NCBI RefSeq assembly: GCF_029873635.1
Contig: NC_080419.1
Coordinates: forward strand, 80,398,931-80,462,930
DNA length: 64,000 bases
Reading direction: 5' to 3'
Origin: Malania oleifera
Lineage: Eukaryota > Streptophyta > Magnoliopsida > Santalales > Ximeniaceae
Numbering within the stretch: the stretch's first letter is position 1; every line of letters starts with the position of its first letter. The translations under genes and the position numbers were made by a program. Positions 48,636-60,536 of this stretch are shown here, piece by piece. The notes beneath the pieces were generated by a model. The model was not told the origin of the DNA. It ran no database searches and saw nothing but the letters and a program-made list of their open reading frames with translations.

Positions 48636-50686
48636 TTCTATTATTATTAATATTTTTATTATCTTTAAATATTATTATCATTATTTTTTTATTAGTATTT
48701 TTAATAATAATAATAATTATTATTATTTATTATTTATTATTTTGGCCTAGGGTTTTGGGGTTGGAGCCTATTTAAAGGCTCCTTCCCACAACCAAGCGGG
48801 GGGCGCACACACAATAGGCAGCGGAGACCAAAAAAAAGAAACATAAAAAAAAAAAAACCCTCTCCTCTCCACGCAGCAGCGCCCCCTCTCCGTCACTCTC
48901 TCCCCTCTCCCGTCCTCTTCCATCTCTCATTCTCCCAGCTCTGGCCAGCTTTCAGCAGCAGCCTGAGCACCATCCCAGCAATAACCACCCTCTGCACCAC
49001 CAGACATCAGCAACCGAGACCCGAGACCCTCCTCTGCAACCTTTATCCTCTCACGGCCACGACTCCACGACGCCACAACCATCTTCTCCATCCCCTGCAA
49101 GCCACCTCAGCCTCCCACGGCCAACACCAGTGGCCTCCCCTGCTACACCGATCACCCCCACAGCAGACTCCTACAAACGCACCCGTTGCTACTCACGGCC
49201 ACGACCCCATGATGCCGCAACCATCTTCTCCATCCCCTGCAACCACCCTCACGCCAGCACAACCAGATCACGACCTCCTCTGTTTTTGTCATTGCCGGCA
49301 CGCTTGGCTGATCTCCTAGTCTCTCCAGTGATCCCTCTCCGGCCATCTACTTCCATCACGGCCACGTTTACATTGGATTATTTTTTTTTGTTTTTCATCT
49401 TTTCGTAATAATATTTATTCACGTTTTATATATATATTTGATGTTCATTTGTTTATTTATTAATTAATGAATTTATTTATTTATTTTTCTTTTTCTTTTC
49501 TTATTTTGACTCGTTTTAATATTTAAAGCATAAGACTTCATTGTATAGGTGTTTATATTAATATATTATTTGTCGTAGTATGTAGTTAATATTCGCATTT
49601 AGTCTTTTTGTTATATATATGTTAAATTTTTAAATATTATGTTCACAATCTCATTTAATCGCAGTGATGTTTGTTTAAATTTTTTTTTGTGATAATTACT
49701 GTAAATACTAATTGGTTTTCTCTCATTTTTGTAGGTTTCCTTTTTATTTGTTGGGGTTGGTTTCAATTTTAAAATTTTGAATTGTACATATGTTAAATAG
49801 GTAACATTATGGTTGATTGAATATTATTGTTAAAGTTTTAATTTTCTTATTGTCATATATTTATTTAATAAATAGTATATTACTATTTAGGGTTGTAATT
49901 ATGTTTTATTATTATTTAAGCATGTTTAGAGTTTCGATTGGTTTCTACGTCTAAGATTTAATTTATTTCTATATGGCTTGTATACTAACTTTAGAGATTA
50001 CATGTATATTGATCTTAAGTGATTCTATAATTTCATTATCTTGGTGTCATCTTCATAATCGTGTAAGTACCTACTAATTTTAGAATTGATTTGTCTTCAT
50101 ATTGTATAGCTTGCACATTAATTGTAGGATTGGATTGTTTCCCAATTTCATTAATGGTTTTGCATATTAGTTTTAGGGTTGATTTGTCTCCTTAATTGCA
50201 TTAGTTGCTCCCATACTTATTATTGTATTTGGTATATTAATTTTAGGATTGATTTGTTTCCATATGTAGTATTGTATATTTACATATTAATTTTAGGGCT
50301 TTACGTGTTTCCATGTATATATATTTTAGGGTTTTGATCAGTTTACATTATTTTAGGTATTTTTAGGGTTTCCTTTATTACATGTAGTTGTTATGGTATT
50401 ATAATTATGTATTGTGATATTTTTTTTGTTTTATCTTAAAATATTTAGTACTAATTATTTTTGGTATCTTAATATATTCAGTATTAATTATTTTTAATAT
50501 CTTAATACATTTAATATTAATTATTTTTGGTATCTTAATGTGTTTAGTATTAATTATTTTCAGCATCTTAATATATTTAGTATTAATTATTTTTTTTAGT
50601 ATCTTAATACATTTATGTTAATTATTTTTGGTATTTTAATATATTTAGTATTAATTACTTTTAGTATCTCGATATATTTAGTATTA

Positions 50687-50734
<48 letters not shown>

Positions 50735-51430
50735 TTTATATAGTATCTTTAGTGTCTTAATATATATAGTATCATGGTATTTCATTACTTACTTTGATAT
50801 TTGTAATCTTTTAGCATATATGTATCCCTATTATTATTACATGTATTATGGTAATTTAATTTCTTAGTTTATTATCTTATTAATATATATTAAAACCTCC
50901 CATACTAGTATTTTCCTATAAAATTTTTATATACAATTTCAAAATTTGGGAGTGTATTTTCTTAATTATTATCCCTGTGATTTTAATGCTGGGGTATGAG
51001 CCTTTGAGCTTCACGTACCTTTAGTTCTGAGGGAATATGTAAATATTTAGATTTTACATATTTTTGTATTATTTATTTACTTATTTATTTATTTATTTAT
51101 TTATTCACTTTGCACGTGTATTAATAAATTTACTGGATGAGTAATTTTAAAAACTTTTTAGATTAACTTAAGGATAATTCTAAATTAATTAGGTACCGTT
51201 CGTAAGAACAGGCGCGTAGGGGGTGCTCGTACCTTCCTCTTGTGTAACCGAACTCCCGACCCCAGCTCTAGTAACGTAGACCCCTTCTACCCCTAACGGG
51301 GTAGTAATCATGTGTTCTAACCACACTAAAAGGTTAGTGGCGACTCTGATATTTCCTATTTTTTCTTGAAAATTAAAATTAATTTTTATTTTGCCGCCCG
51401 GGGTACACGCGCTCCCGGGACGTCGCGACA
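48566..51430. mobile_element. Solo LTR (2.87 kb), gypsy-like, inside Copia pol
   Basis: It starts TGTAGACACCCC and ends GACGTCGCGACA, flanked by ATAAC on both sides (48561-48565 and 51431-51435). It contains several ATT/TTA microsatellites (48598-48632 and 50689-50732), a Pro/Ser/His-coding low-complexity stretch near 48860-49400 that looks like chance, repeated TATTAATTATTTTTGGTATC units (about 50440-50690), and a GC-rich right end with GGTTAGTGGCGACTC. Long LTRs of this kind occur in Tat-lineage gypsy elements; the lineage is uncertain. No internal region or second LTR is present. Confidence 0.9.
50440..50690. repeat. Tandem array within the solo LTR
   Basis: About seven units of roughly 36 bp built on TATTAATTATTTTTGGTATC followed by TTAATATATTTAG, with small differences, end in an (ATT)n run. 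Confidence 0.75.
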
Positions 51431-52854
51431 ATAACGATAACCTCCCTGCAGTTCTGTCAAGGAAAATCTTCATCCCAAGTATTTTCTTGGCTGAATCAAG
51501 ATCCTTCATGTCAAATTCCTTATACAATAAGTCCTTTAACTGATTCACCTCAGTTAAATCCTTCGCAGCTATTAACATGTTATCGACGTACAATAACAAG
51601 AAAATAAGAGAGTCATCCTCAAGCTTGTTCACATATACGCAGCAGTCATACTCACACCTTTTGTAGCCAATCTTGATCATGTAAGAATCAAACTGTTTAT
51701 ATCATTGCCTTGGAGACTGTTTCAGCCCATAAAGAGATTTCTTTAACCTACAAACAAAATTTTCTTTTCCCGATTCAATGAATCCCTTCGGCTGTACCAT
51801 GTAGATTTGTTCCTCGAAGTCACCATGAAGAAATGCCGTCTTCACGTCCATTTGTTCCAAATGAAGATCATAATGGGCTACCAACCCCAACACAATTATG
51901 ATAGAAGTATGTCAGACCACTGGAGAAAAGATCACATGCATAATCTATACCCTTCTTCTATGAGTATCCTTTTTCCACCAACTGTACCTTGAATTTCTCT
52001 CCTTCCTTGTCTGAAATTGCCTTTTTCTTCCTATATACCCATTTGTAACCTATTGGTCTCTTTCCATTTGAAAGCTCCACCAAATGCCAAGTTTGGTTCT
52101 TATGTAGTGATTCCATCTTCTCAATCATCGCACCCATCCACCTATCTTTCTCTTGGCCATGCACTGCCTCTTGAAAAGTAGTTGAATCGTTGCAACTAGT
52201 AAGGAAAGCATAAGATACTAACTCTTTCGAACCCATGTGCTAATGTACATAGGGGAGAACAATTATATCTTCTACTTAGAACCCATGCAAACTCCACCAT
52301 ACAAAAGGAGTACCTCAAAATTTTGCAAATTCCATAGGGATGATAGGCACGACACAGAAGAGTGCGTCCCCTTGAAAAATGAAATGGAAGCTTTAATAAG
52401 AAGGGGATACTTAAAAAAATTTATAAAAAAAGGAGTGATCGCCGAGATGAAGCACACCCACAAAAAACCAGGGGTTAAGCAAAAAGTAGAACACGTTGTA
52501 GGAGAAATTGCTGTGATTTTTGGAGGACCAGCTAGTAGAGGGGATAACAGGGGAGTAAGGAAAAGATATGCAAAGAAGGTTTTTCTAGCTGAGGATCAAC
52601 AATGTAATAGAAAAAAGCAGAAGCATAAGGAGATCATTACCGTCATGGAGGAAGATATGGAAGGTGTACAACAACCAAACAATGATGCTTTGGTGGTATC
52701 ACTACTTGTTGCCAATTATTAGGGTAAGAAGAAAACTGATAGACAATGGAAGTTTGATTGACATAATATTTTGGTTGGTTTTGCATGAAATGAAGATGGG
52801 AAGGGAACTTCCTAAAGTCTGTCTCAATGCATTTAGTCAGACTTAGAGGAGATG

Positions 52855-54712
52855 TGTAAAAAGTAAGGTGTATTCCCAAGAGGAGGGGTGAATTGGAATT
52901 TAAAAATTTCTTTTACGCACTTTTTGTAAATTCTTTCTCAACTAATTTTTGGATTCAACAATCACACATGTATGGTTTGATTTTCAATCACAAATTCAGT
53001 CACGACACAACTTAATTTAACTCTTTATAGACGAGTATATCAAGTTTAATGTTTTGCAAGTTTCTCAATATTTCATTCAGCAAATTTATTTAAAACTTAA
53101 TAGGACAATTCAATCAATCAAGATAATGCTTCACAATGTGAATTGCTATAACAATTCTAGCAAGTTTCCAAGATTCGGTCTTTTGATGTTGAGCTATAGC
53201 TGATGAACGACCTATTTAATGAACGTACTCCCTTAGAAGGTTTTAGCAAGATTCAATCGACATACTCCCTTTTTTAAGGTTTCCGCAATTCCAAAACAAA
53301 AGATGATTTTCAGCAAATTAAATAAGCATCCATGCAGTATATATGTGCTGAAATTTAAAGAGTAGGGAAGATAGTGACACCGAGATTTTTACAAGGTTCA
53401 GCTATACCCGCTTACGTCCTCGCCTTAGGTACACCACCCAAGGATTGCACTATACCACTCCTTTAACCGGGCGGAGCAAACCGTTTATACACTCCTTCAA
53501 ATAGGATGGAGCCCTCCTCTCCAAGCGATACCCCACACTCAGTAATCCAATGATTCAACAACCTGAACCATAAAAAACAACAAGAAACAAGAACAATTCT
53601 TGTGTACAAAGACACTTTCAAAACAGAGCTGATTAGTACAAGTTAGAGCACTAATATACTTCAAATTAAAATAAATAAAGAATGAATTTGAAGCTCAAGA
53701 AATTAATCACTGGGTTTTTCTTTAGATTGAAAAATCTCAGTAAGAACAAAAGAACCGTGTAGTTGTGTCAGCAGAAACTCAGTAGAACTTCAGCAAGAGT
53801 GAGTGAGCAAGAAAGCTTTTGAAGAGTATGAGAGTTAGAGACTTTGATTGCTAATTATAAGTAGTTGTGTAATAATCCTTTGGTTTTCCATGTATTTATA
53901 GAGTTTTAAAAGTAATATTTCCCAAGTTTATACAAAGTTTGGAGCCCAAGCAAACATTTTTGGAAACTTTCCCACACTGCTTTGTTTCAAAATTTACGAA
54001 GCTTATTCGCCTGATAAAAAGGTGTTAGTCGCCTGTCACTTTAAAAATCTAGCGTTTTTAAAAAGTCAGTACTCTGTCAGGAGCCTGAGAGTGTTCAGTC
54101 AGTCGCCTGACTCAACCTCATAAACCTGTCAATCGCCTGATATGGATCTGTGAGGCGCCTGTCACGGTTTTGTTTGCATTTCTTAAAAACCATATAAAAT
54201 GTCAGTGGCCTGACAAAATTCACTCAGTCCCCTAAGCATGCATTTTTACTGTTTTTAAGATTTTGTTTCTGAAAACTCTTTTAGCTTTTAATCTTAGAAT
54301 ATTAGATTTGAAATTTGAAAAATATATTTTCCAGGGTTTTAAAAATAGGTCTCTAAGTCTATAATCATTCCTAACGAGCTTCAAAGCATCCATATTGACT
54401 TTAAATGAAGTACTACACAAGACTTTTTTAAGACTTAAACATTCTAAATGTGAAGTCTTAATGTATGTCTTTCTTTGAGTCCATCCTGACTTTGAGCTTC
54501 AATATTCTTTAAGCTATCATAAGATTTGTCAAACTTTGATCTGTGTAGCTTTCTTTTGATCACTTGTTTGGAATGTAGGCTATCAATGTACTCTTGATCT
54601 TGAACTCTAATGCTTGATTCCTAAAATATCATCACTTTAACCAAAACATGTTAAATTCCTTTGATTTTTTTTTATCATCAAAATAAGATTCATAAGCCTT
54701 GATAGGCCAACA
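52855..54712 (-). mobile_element. Solo LTR (1.86 kb), same family as 17459-19610
   Basis: The left end is TGTAAAAAGTAAGG, running into GAGGAGGGGTGAATTGG; the right end is GGCCAACA. The flanks AGATG/ACGTG match only in part, so the ends are good to a few bases. On the - strand, TATAAATA (53900-53893) precedes the hairpin (outer CCTCG/CAAGG at 53418-53422/53392-53396 with one wobble pair; inner GCT/AGC at 53410-53412/53400-53402). Words around CAGTCGCCTGA repeat about seven times at 54005-54236, upstream of that TATA box. There is no coding. Confidence 0.75.
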
Positions 54713-55266
54713 ACGTGATTCATCCCCTAGGTACAATCACACTTCCGCTAACTATGGGGACACCACCACAGCAAGTCACCTTCATAACGAACTTCTTGGT
54801 GGTAAACTGTTCTTTGATCTATAATATAATATTGGGATGCCTTGCACTCAACACAACATGGGTTGTAACTTCTACATATCATTTGAAGGTCAAATTTTCC
54901 ACCTCGAATGGAGTGGGAGAAATAAAAGGAGAGCAGATGGTGGCATGCAACTGGTTACTGATGGATCTGAAGGGAAAAATAAAAGGCTGGGAGGCCTTGA
55001 CCATAGAAGACCTAGAGGTGAGGGGTGAATACCCATAGATTAGCACACCAGAAGAGGAGTTAGTCAGCACTCCAATAAAAAAGACAACCAGGAAAAATGC
55101 ATCCAGATCGGGGCCTAGTTTCCAGACTTATTGAAAATAGGACTTGTGAGATTGTTGAGTGAGTATGCAGATGATACATTAGGAATTGATCCCATAGTTA
55201 TCAAGCACAGACTACAAGTGGACCCTAGCCACCATCCAATAAAATAGAAGAAAATGAGCTTTGCTT

Positions 55267-55800
55267 TGTTGTTTTTGTCCCATATTGGTAGAATACTTCC
55301 ACCTTAGTATAAAAGGTTGTTTTGAATTTTTTATATTATTTGTCCCACATTGGAGAGAAGTGTTTTTTAGACTTGAAGTTGAAGCTATATAAAAGCTCAA
55401 CTCTTCATTTGTAAAATACACCTCAAAGTTGTACTTTGTCAAGAAGTAGTGGATTGATCATCGGCGCCCGAGGACGTAGGTAATTTTATACTGAACCTCG
55501 TAAATTTCTTGTCTTGTTCTTTTTATTACTTTATTATTAGTTTCTGCATTGCTTTAAGTTCTTATATATTTAATAGCAATAGTTGTAGTATTTGTATTTG
55601 GCACAAGTGGGGTGCCTGGCACAACAATTGATCATCGGCACCCGAGGACGTAGGTAATTTTATACCGAACCTCGTAAATTTCTTGTCTTGTTCTTTTTAT
55701 TGCTTTATTATTAGTTTCTACATTACTTTAATTTCTTATATATTCAATAACAATAGTTGTAGTATTGGTGTTTAGCACAAGTGGGGTGCCTGGCACAACA
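55267..55800 (+). repeat. Left LTR of Copia element A, with internal duplication
   Basis: It starts TGTTGTTTTTGTCCC and ends GGCACAACA. TGTCCCA(C/T)ATTGG occurs twice in U3 (near 55275 and 55347). A TATATAAA box lies near 55386. The hairpin occurs twice (55469-55500 and 55643-55674), because 174 bp are duplicated. Confidence 0.93.
55453..55800 (+). repeat. 174-bp tandem duplication in the left LTR of element A
   Basis: Two units, 55453-55626 and 55627-55800, each begin ATTGATCATCGGC and end GGCACAACA. They differ at several scattered positions. Neither the right LTR of A nor the LTR of copy B has the duplication. Confidence 0.95.
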
Positions 55801-58800
55801 ATTGGTATTAGAGCCAGGTTGAATAGTGTTGATACAAAGGTGTTCCTCTATTAGGATCCTTGATTCCATGTTCGATGCTTAAGAAAGACCTTGTCTAAGC
55901 GAGTGCTCAGAGACCATTGCAGCTAAGTCGCTCCCTGGAGGTCGGCCTGGTCAAAGCGGAATTTCATAGGATAAAACTGAGTAGACACTGTTGGTACATA
56001 CTATTCACCCTAGGCCTTTTGTTTTGTTGGTTGCTATTGAATATATAGAAGATGACAGAAACTAGTGCAGCAGTAGAAGAAACTTTGTCCACACAAACTC
56101 CAACCCCTTTGGCTTCGACATCATCATCGAAGACAATAGCTAATGCTCGGTTTGAGGTGGAGAAATTTGATGGTACCAATAATTTTGGTATATGGCAATG
56201 TGGGGTAATGAACATCTTGTATCAACAAGAACTAGATATTGCTTTGGATGATAAACTGGTAGATATGGGTGACAGAGATTGAGAAAATATCAATTGTCAG
56301 GCATGTGGTACGATTCGTCTGTGTCTCCCCAAAAATTAGAAATATTGTGTTATGAGGGAGACATCTGCAAAGAAATTGTGGAAGACATTGGAAGATATAT
56401 TTATGACCAAGAGTCTGGAAAATTGGCTCTATTTGAAAAAGAAATTGTTTCGCTTCCAGTATCAACCAGGTGTTTCGATTAATAACCACATAAATGCTTT
56501 CAATAAAATTTTGGCTGATTTGTTAAATTTGGATGAAAAGGTGAAAGATGAGGATAAAGCCATACTGTTACTGAATTCTCTCCCAGATGAGTATGAACAT
56601 TTGACCACCACTTTGTTGTATGGGAAAGATAAAGTTACTTATGATGCTGTTTGTACTGCATTGATTAGTACTGAATACAGAAAGAAGGATAAGAGGGTCC
56701 ATAAGGAAACAGCAGAAGCACTAACAATAAGGGGACGTTCTTAGAGTCGTATGCCTAGAAGGAAGAGTAAATCTCATGGGAGGAGTAAATCTTGTGAGAG
56801 ACCTGCTAAAGATGAATGCACCTTTTGTCGTGAGAGAGGGCATTGGAAGAAAGACTGCACTAAATTACAGCAGAAAAAATAAGGGCAAAGCACATTCTAA
56901 TGCCAATATAGCCAATGATGATGGAAGTGAGTCAGATTTTTCTCTTATTGGAACATCTTCGTCACATTATTTTGGCGAGTGGATTTTGGATTCTGGTTGT
57001 TCCTATCACATGTATCCCAATAGGGAATGATTTTATAATTTTGAAGAATTAGATGGTGGGGTTGTTTTTATGGGAAATGATAATACATGTAAAACAATTG
57101 GAATAGGATCAATACAGTTGAAATGTCAAGATGGAACTATTAAGACCTTGACTGATGTTAGGTATGTTCCAAGCCTAAAGAAGAATTTGATTTCATTGGA
57201 TGCCTTAGAATCTAAAGGGTTTACTATCACTTTGAAAGATGGAACCTTAAAGATTAAATCAAGTGCACTAGTGGTGACGAAAGGAATAAGGAAAAATAAC
57301 TTGTACTATTTAGAAGGTAGTACAGTTATGGGCTTAGCAATTATTGTTTCTGAGAAAGATGCAGGTTCAGTTACAACCAAGTTATGGCATATGCGATTAG
57401 CACATGTAGGAGAAAAATCTTTGCAATAATTAGCTAAGCGAGGTTTGTTAAAGGGTGCAAAGGTGTGCAAACTTGAATTTTTTGAGCATTGCATTCTGGG
57501 AAAACAAACCAGAGTGAAATTTGACACAACAAATCACCAAAATGAAGGTATTCTAGACTACATCCATACAGATGTATGGGGGCCCACAAAAAGCGCTTCA
57601 TTGGGTGGTATGCATTATTTTGTCACATTTGTTGATGATTTTTCCAGAAGAGTTTGTGTGTATTCTACGAAGCATAAAAATGAAGTGTGTGATATTTTCC
57701 TTAAGTGGAAAAAATTAGTTGAAACTCAAACTGCTAAAAAGATTAAACGGCTCAGATCGGATAATGGTGGTGAATACACGAGTGACCCGTTTATGAAGGT
57801 ATGTCAGGATGAAGGTATTGCTCGACACTTCACAGTTCGAAATACACCACAGTAGAATGGGGTGGCAGAGTGCATGAATCAGACTTTGCTGGAGAAAGTT
57901 TGATGTATGTTGTCTAATGCTGGGTTAGACAAAAGGTATTGGGCTGAGGCTGTTAGATATGCGTGTCATCTTGTCAATCATCTACCATCATCTGCAATAG
58001 GGGGAAAAACACCCTATGAGGTATGGTATGGAAAGCCTGCTAGTGATTATGATTCTTTACATGTATTTGGTACTATGACTTATTATCAAGTTAAAGAATC
58101 TAAGTTGGATCCAAGGGCCAAGAAAGCAATATTCTTGGGGATAAGTGCAGGAGTCAAAGGATACCGTCTTTGATGTCTAGAGATGAAAAAAATGATTTTA
58201 AGTAGAGATGTAACTTTTGATGAACTTGCGATGATGAAGAAAACAATACGCAAGGAGTCACGTGTTGAAGAGAAGACCCGTGGTACTCAACAACAGGTGG
58301 AGGTTGAGACAATTTTGGGAAACCCAGTGAGAAATGAGACTACACAAGGTAACTCTCCAGTTACGGTGGGGAATAGTGTTCAAGGAGAGGAGATTTCAAT
58401 TCGAGAATCTTCACAGCAACAAGAATCAATTTTTTCTCAAAGGCCAAGACAAGAAATTCGAAAACCTGCTCTGTATATTGATATGGTGGCCTATGCACTT
58501 CTAGTTGTGGATGATAATGATTCTTACACTTTTAAAGAAGCAATGAGGAACTCTAAATTAGACAAGTGGAAAAAAGCAATGGATGAAGAAATGCTGTCTC
58601 TTCATCAAAATCAGACTTAGGAGCTAGCCCAGCTGGCTAAGGGTAAGAAAGCAATTGGTTGTAAATGAGTTTACGTAAAGAAAGAAGGATTTCCAGATGC
58701 AAATAATGTTCTCTTCAAAGCTAGATTGGTAGCTAAGGGATACGCATAGAAGGAAGGCATTGATTATAAAGAGGTATTTTCTCCAATCGTTAAACATTCT

Positions 58801-60172
58801 TCCATTCGAATTTTGTTGGCTTTGGTAGCATAATTTGATGTTGAACTAGTCCAACTAGATGTAAAAACTGCATTTTTACATGGTGATTTGGAAGAGGAAA
58901 TCTATGTGACTCAGTTAGATGGATTTTAGGTTGCTGGAAAAGAAAATTGGATATGTAAACTGGGTAAATCGTTGTATGGTTTGAAACAGTCTCCAAGACA
59001 GTGGTACAAACGATTTCATCAGTTTATGATGGGTTAGAAGTACATTAGAAATAAACATGATCATTGTGTTTATTTTCGCAGACTACAAAATGGATCTTTT
59101 ATATATTTACTCTTGTATGTTGATGATATGTTGATAGCTTCAAAGAATAGGGAAGAAATCAACAAGTTGAAAAGTCAGTTAAATCAAGAGTTTGAGATGA
59201 AAGATCTTGGTGAAGCAAAGAAGATACTTAGCATGGAGATTCGCAGAGACAGAATGAGTGGAAGAGTTAGTTTGTCTCAAAAACAGTATTTGAAGAAGGT
59301 AGTATAGAGTTTTGGCATGTCTGAGCAGTCAAAACCAATAAGCACTCCTCTTGCTCCTCATTTCAAAGTTAGTGCTACTTTATCTCCTAAATCAGATGAG
59401 GAACGTGTCACAGGTTCCTTATGCAAGTGATGTTGGTAGTCTGATGTATGCAATGGTTTGCACTAGACCCGATATTTCACAAGCTGTTAGTATGGTGAGC
59501 AGGTATATGCATGATCTGGGTAAAGGACATTGGCAAGCTGTGAAATAGATTTTGAGATATATTATGAATACGATTGATATTGGTATAGTATTTGAGAAAA
59601 ATAATACTATTGGTCAACGTGTTGTTGGATATGTGGATTCGGATTTTGCAGGTGATTTGGATAAACGTCGATCAACTACTGGATATATTTTTACATTTGC
59701 TAATGGTCCAGTGAGTTGGAGGTCTACCTTATAGTCTACCATTGCTTTGTCTACAACAGAAGCAGAGTATATGGCAGCTTTAGAGGCTGTTAAAGAAGCT
59801 ATTTGATTCCAGGGTTTACTTGAAAATTTGGGAGTTGTTCAGAAGCACATGGTTGTATTCTATGATTGCCATAGTGCTATTCACTTGGCAAAGAACCAAG
59901 TCTACCATGCATGAACGAAGCACATAGACGTTTGGTTTCATTTTATGTGGGATATTATTGATGGAGGGAAGATACTTCTTCAGAAGATTGCTACAACTGA
60001 AAATCTCGCACATATGTTGACCAAGATTGTGACAACAATCAAGTTCAAACATTGTTTGGACTTGATCAATGTCCTGCAAGTCTGAATAATTTTGGAAGGC
60101 GCCAATGATGTGGAACTGCAGAAAATGTTGGTGACTGAAAAATTTGTTGAATTTATCGTCAAGATGGAGATT

Positions 60173-60536
60173 TGTTGTTTTTGTCCCACATTGGTAGAAT
60201 ACTTCCCATCTTAGTATAAAATGTTGTTTTGAATTTTTTATATTATTTGTCCCACATTGGAGAGAAGTGTTTTTTAAACTTGAAGTTGAAACTATATAAA
60301 GAGCTAAACTCTTCATTTGTAAAATACACTTCAAAGTTGTACTTTGTCAATAAGTAGTGGATTGATCATCGGCGCCCGAGGACGTAGTTAATTTTATACC
60401 GAACCTCATAAATTTATTGTCTTGTTCTTTTTATTTCTTTATTATTAGTTTTTGCATTGCTTTAATTTCTTATATATATTCAATAGCAATAGTTGTAGTA
60501 TTGGTGTTTGGCACAAGTGGGGTGCCTGGCACAACA
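60173..60536 (+). repeat. Right LTR of Copia element A
   Basis: 364 bp, starting TGTTGTTTTTGTCCC and ending GGCACAACA, with a single copy of the U5-side segment. The hairpin is at 60377-60408. Confidence 0.93.

Larger units (their letters stand above)
47102..52236 (-). mobile_element. Copia element (Tnt1/Tork-like), - strand, split by a solo LTR
   Basis: On the - strand, reverse transcriptase (about 52236 to 51436, with WVYRKKKAI and DVKTAFLHGDFEE) is followed after the nested solo LTR by RNase H (about 48580 to 47756, with TTEAEYIAVAEAAKEALWL and KHCLDLLHVSK). A polypurine tract (AAGGTGGAGAT on the - strand, near 47651-47662) and one LTR (47650 to 47102) follow. The other end stops at about 52237 against a Tat-type gypsy fragment, so the 5' half is absent. 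It is broken, with several breaks. Confidence 0.88.
55267..60536 (+). mobile_element. Copia element A (Tnt1/Tork-like), nearly full length, fossil
   Basis: LTRs lie at 55267-55800 and 60173-60536. A primer site (TTGGTATTAGAGCC) follows the left LTR and a polypurine tract (AAGATGGAGA) precedes the right one. Domains in order are gag (56052-56745), zinc knuckle (CTFCRERGHWKKDC near 56818-56859), protease (WILDSGCSYHM near 56980), integrase (57370-58170, with CEHCILGKQTRVKF and RSDNGGEYTS), reverse transcriptase (58540-59320, with LYVDDMLIAS) and RNase H (59640-60010, with YVDSDFAGDLDKRRSTTGY). All parts are present, but there are around ten or more breaks. The flanking pentamers TGCTT and TACTG agree at only three bases. 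LTR divergence by eye is about 6%. Confidence 0.93.

Noticed and set aside
49130-49408. 92-codon open frame rich in Pro, Ser and Thr
   Set aside because: It lies wholly inside a solo LTR, is low complexity and matches no domain.
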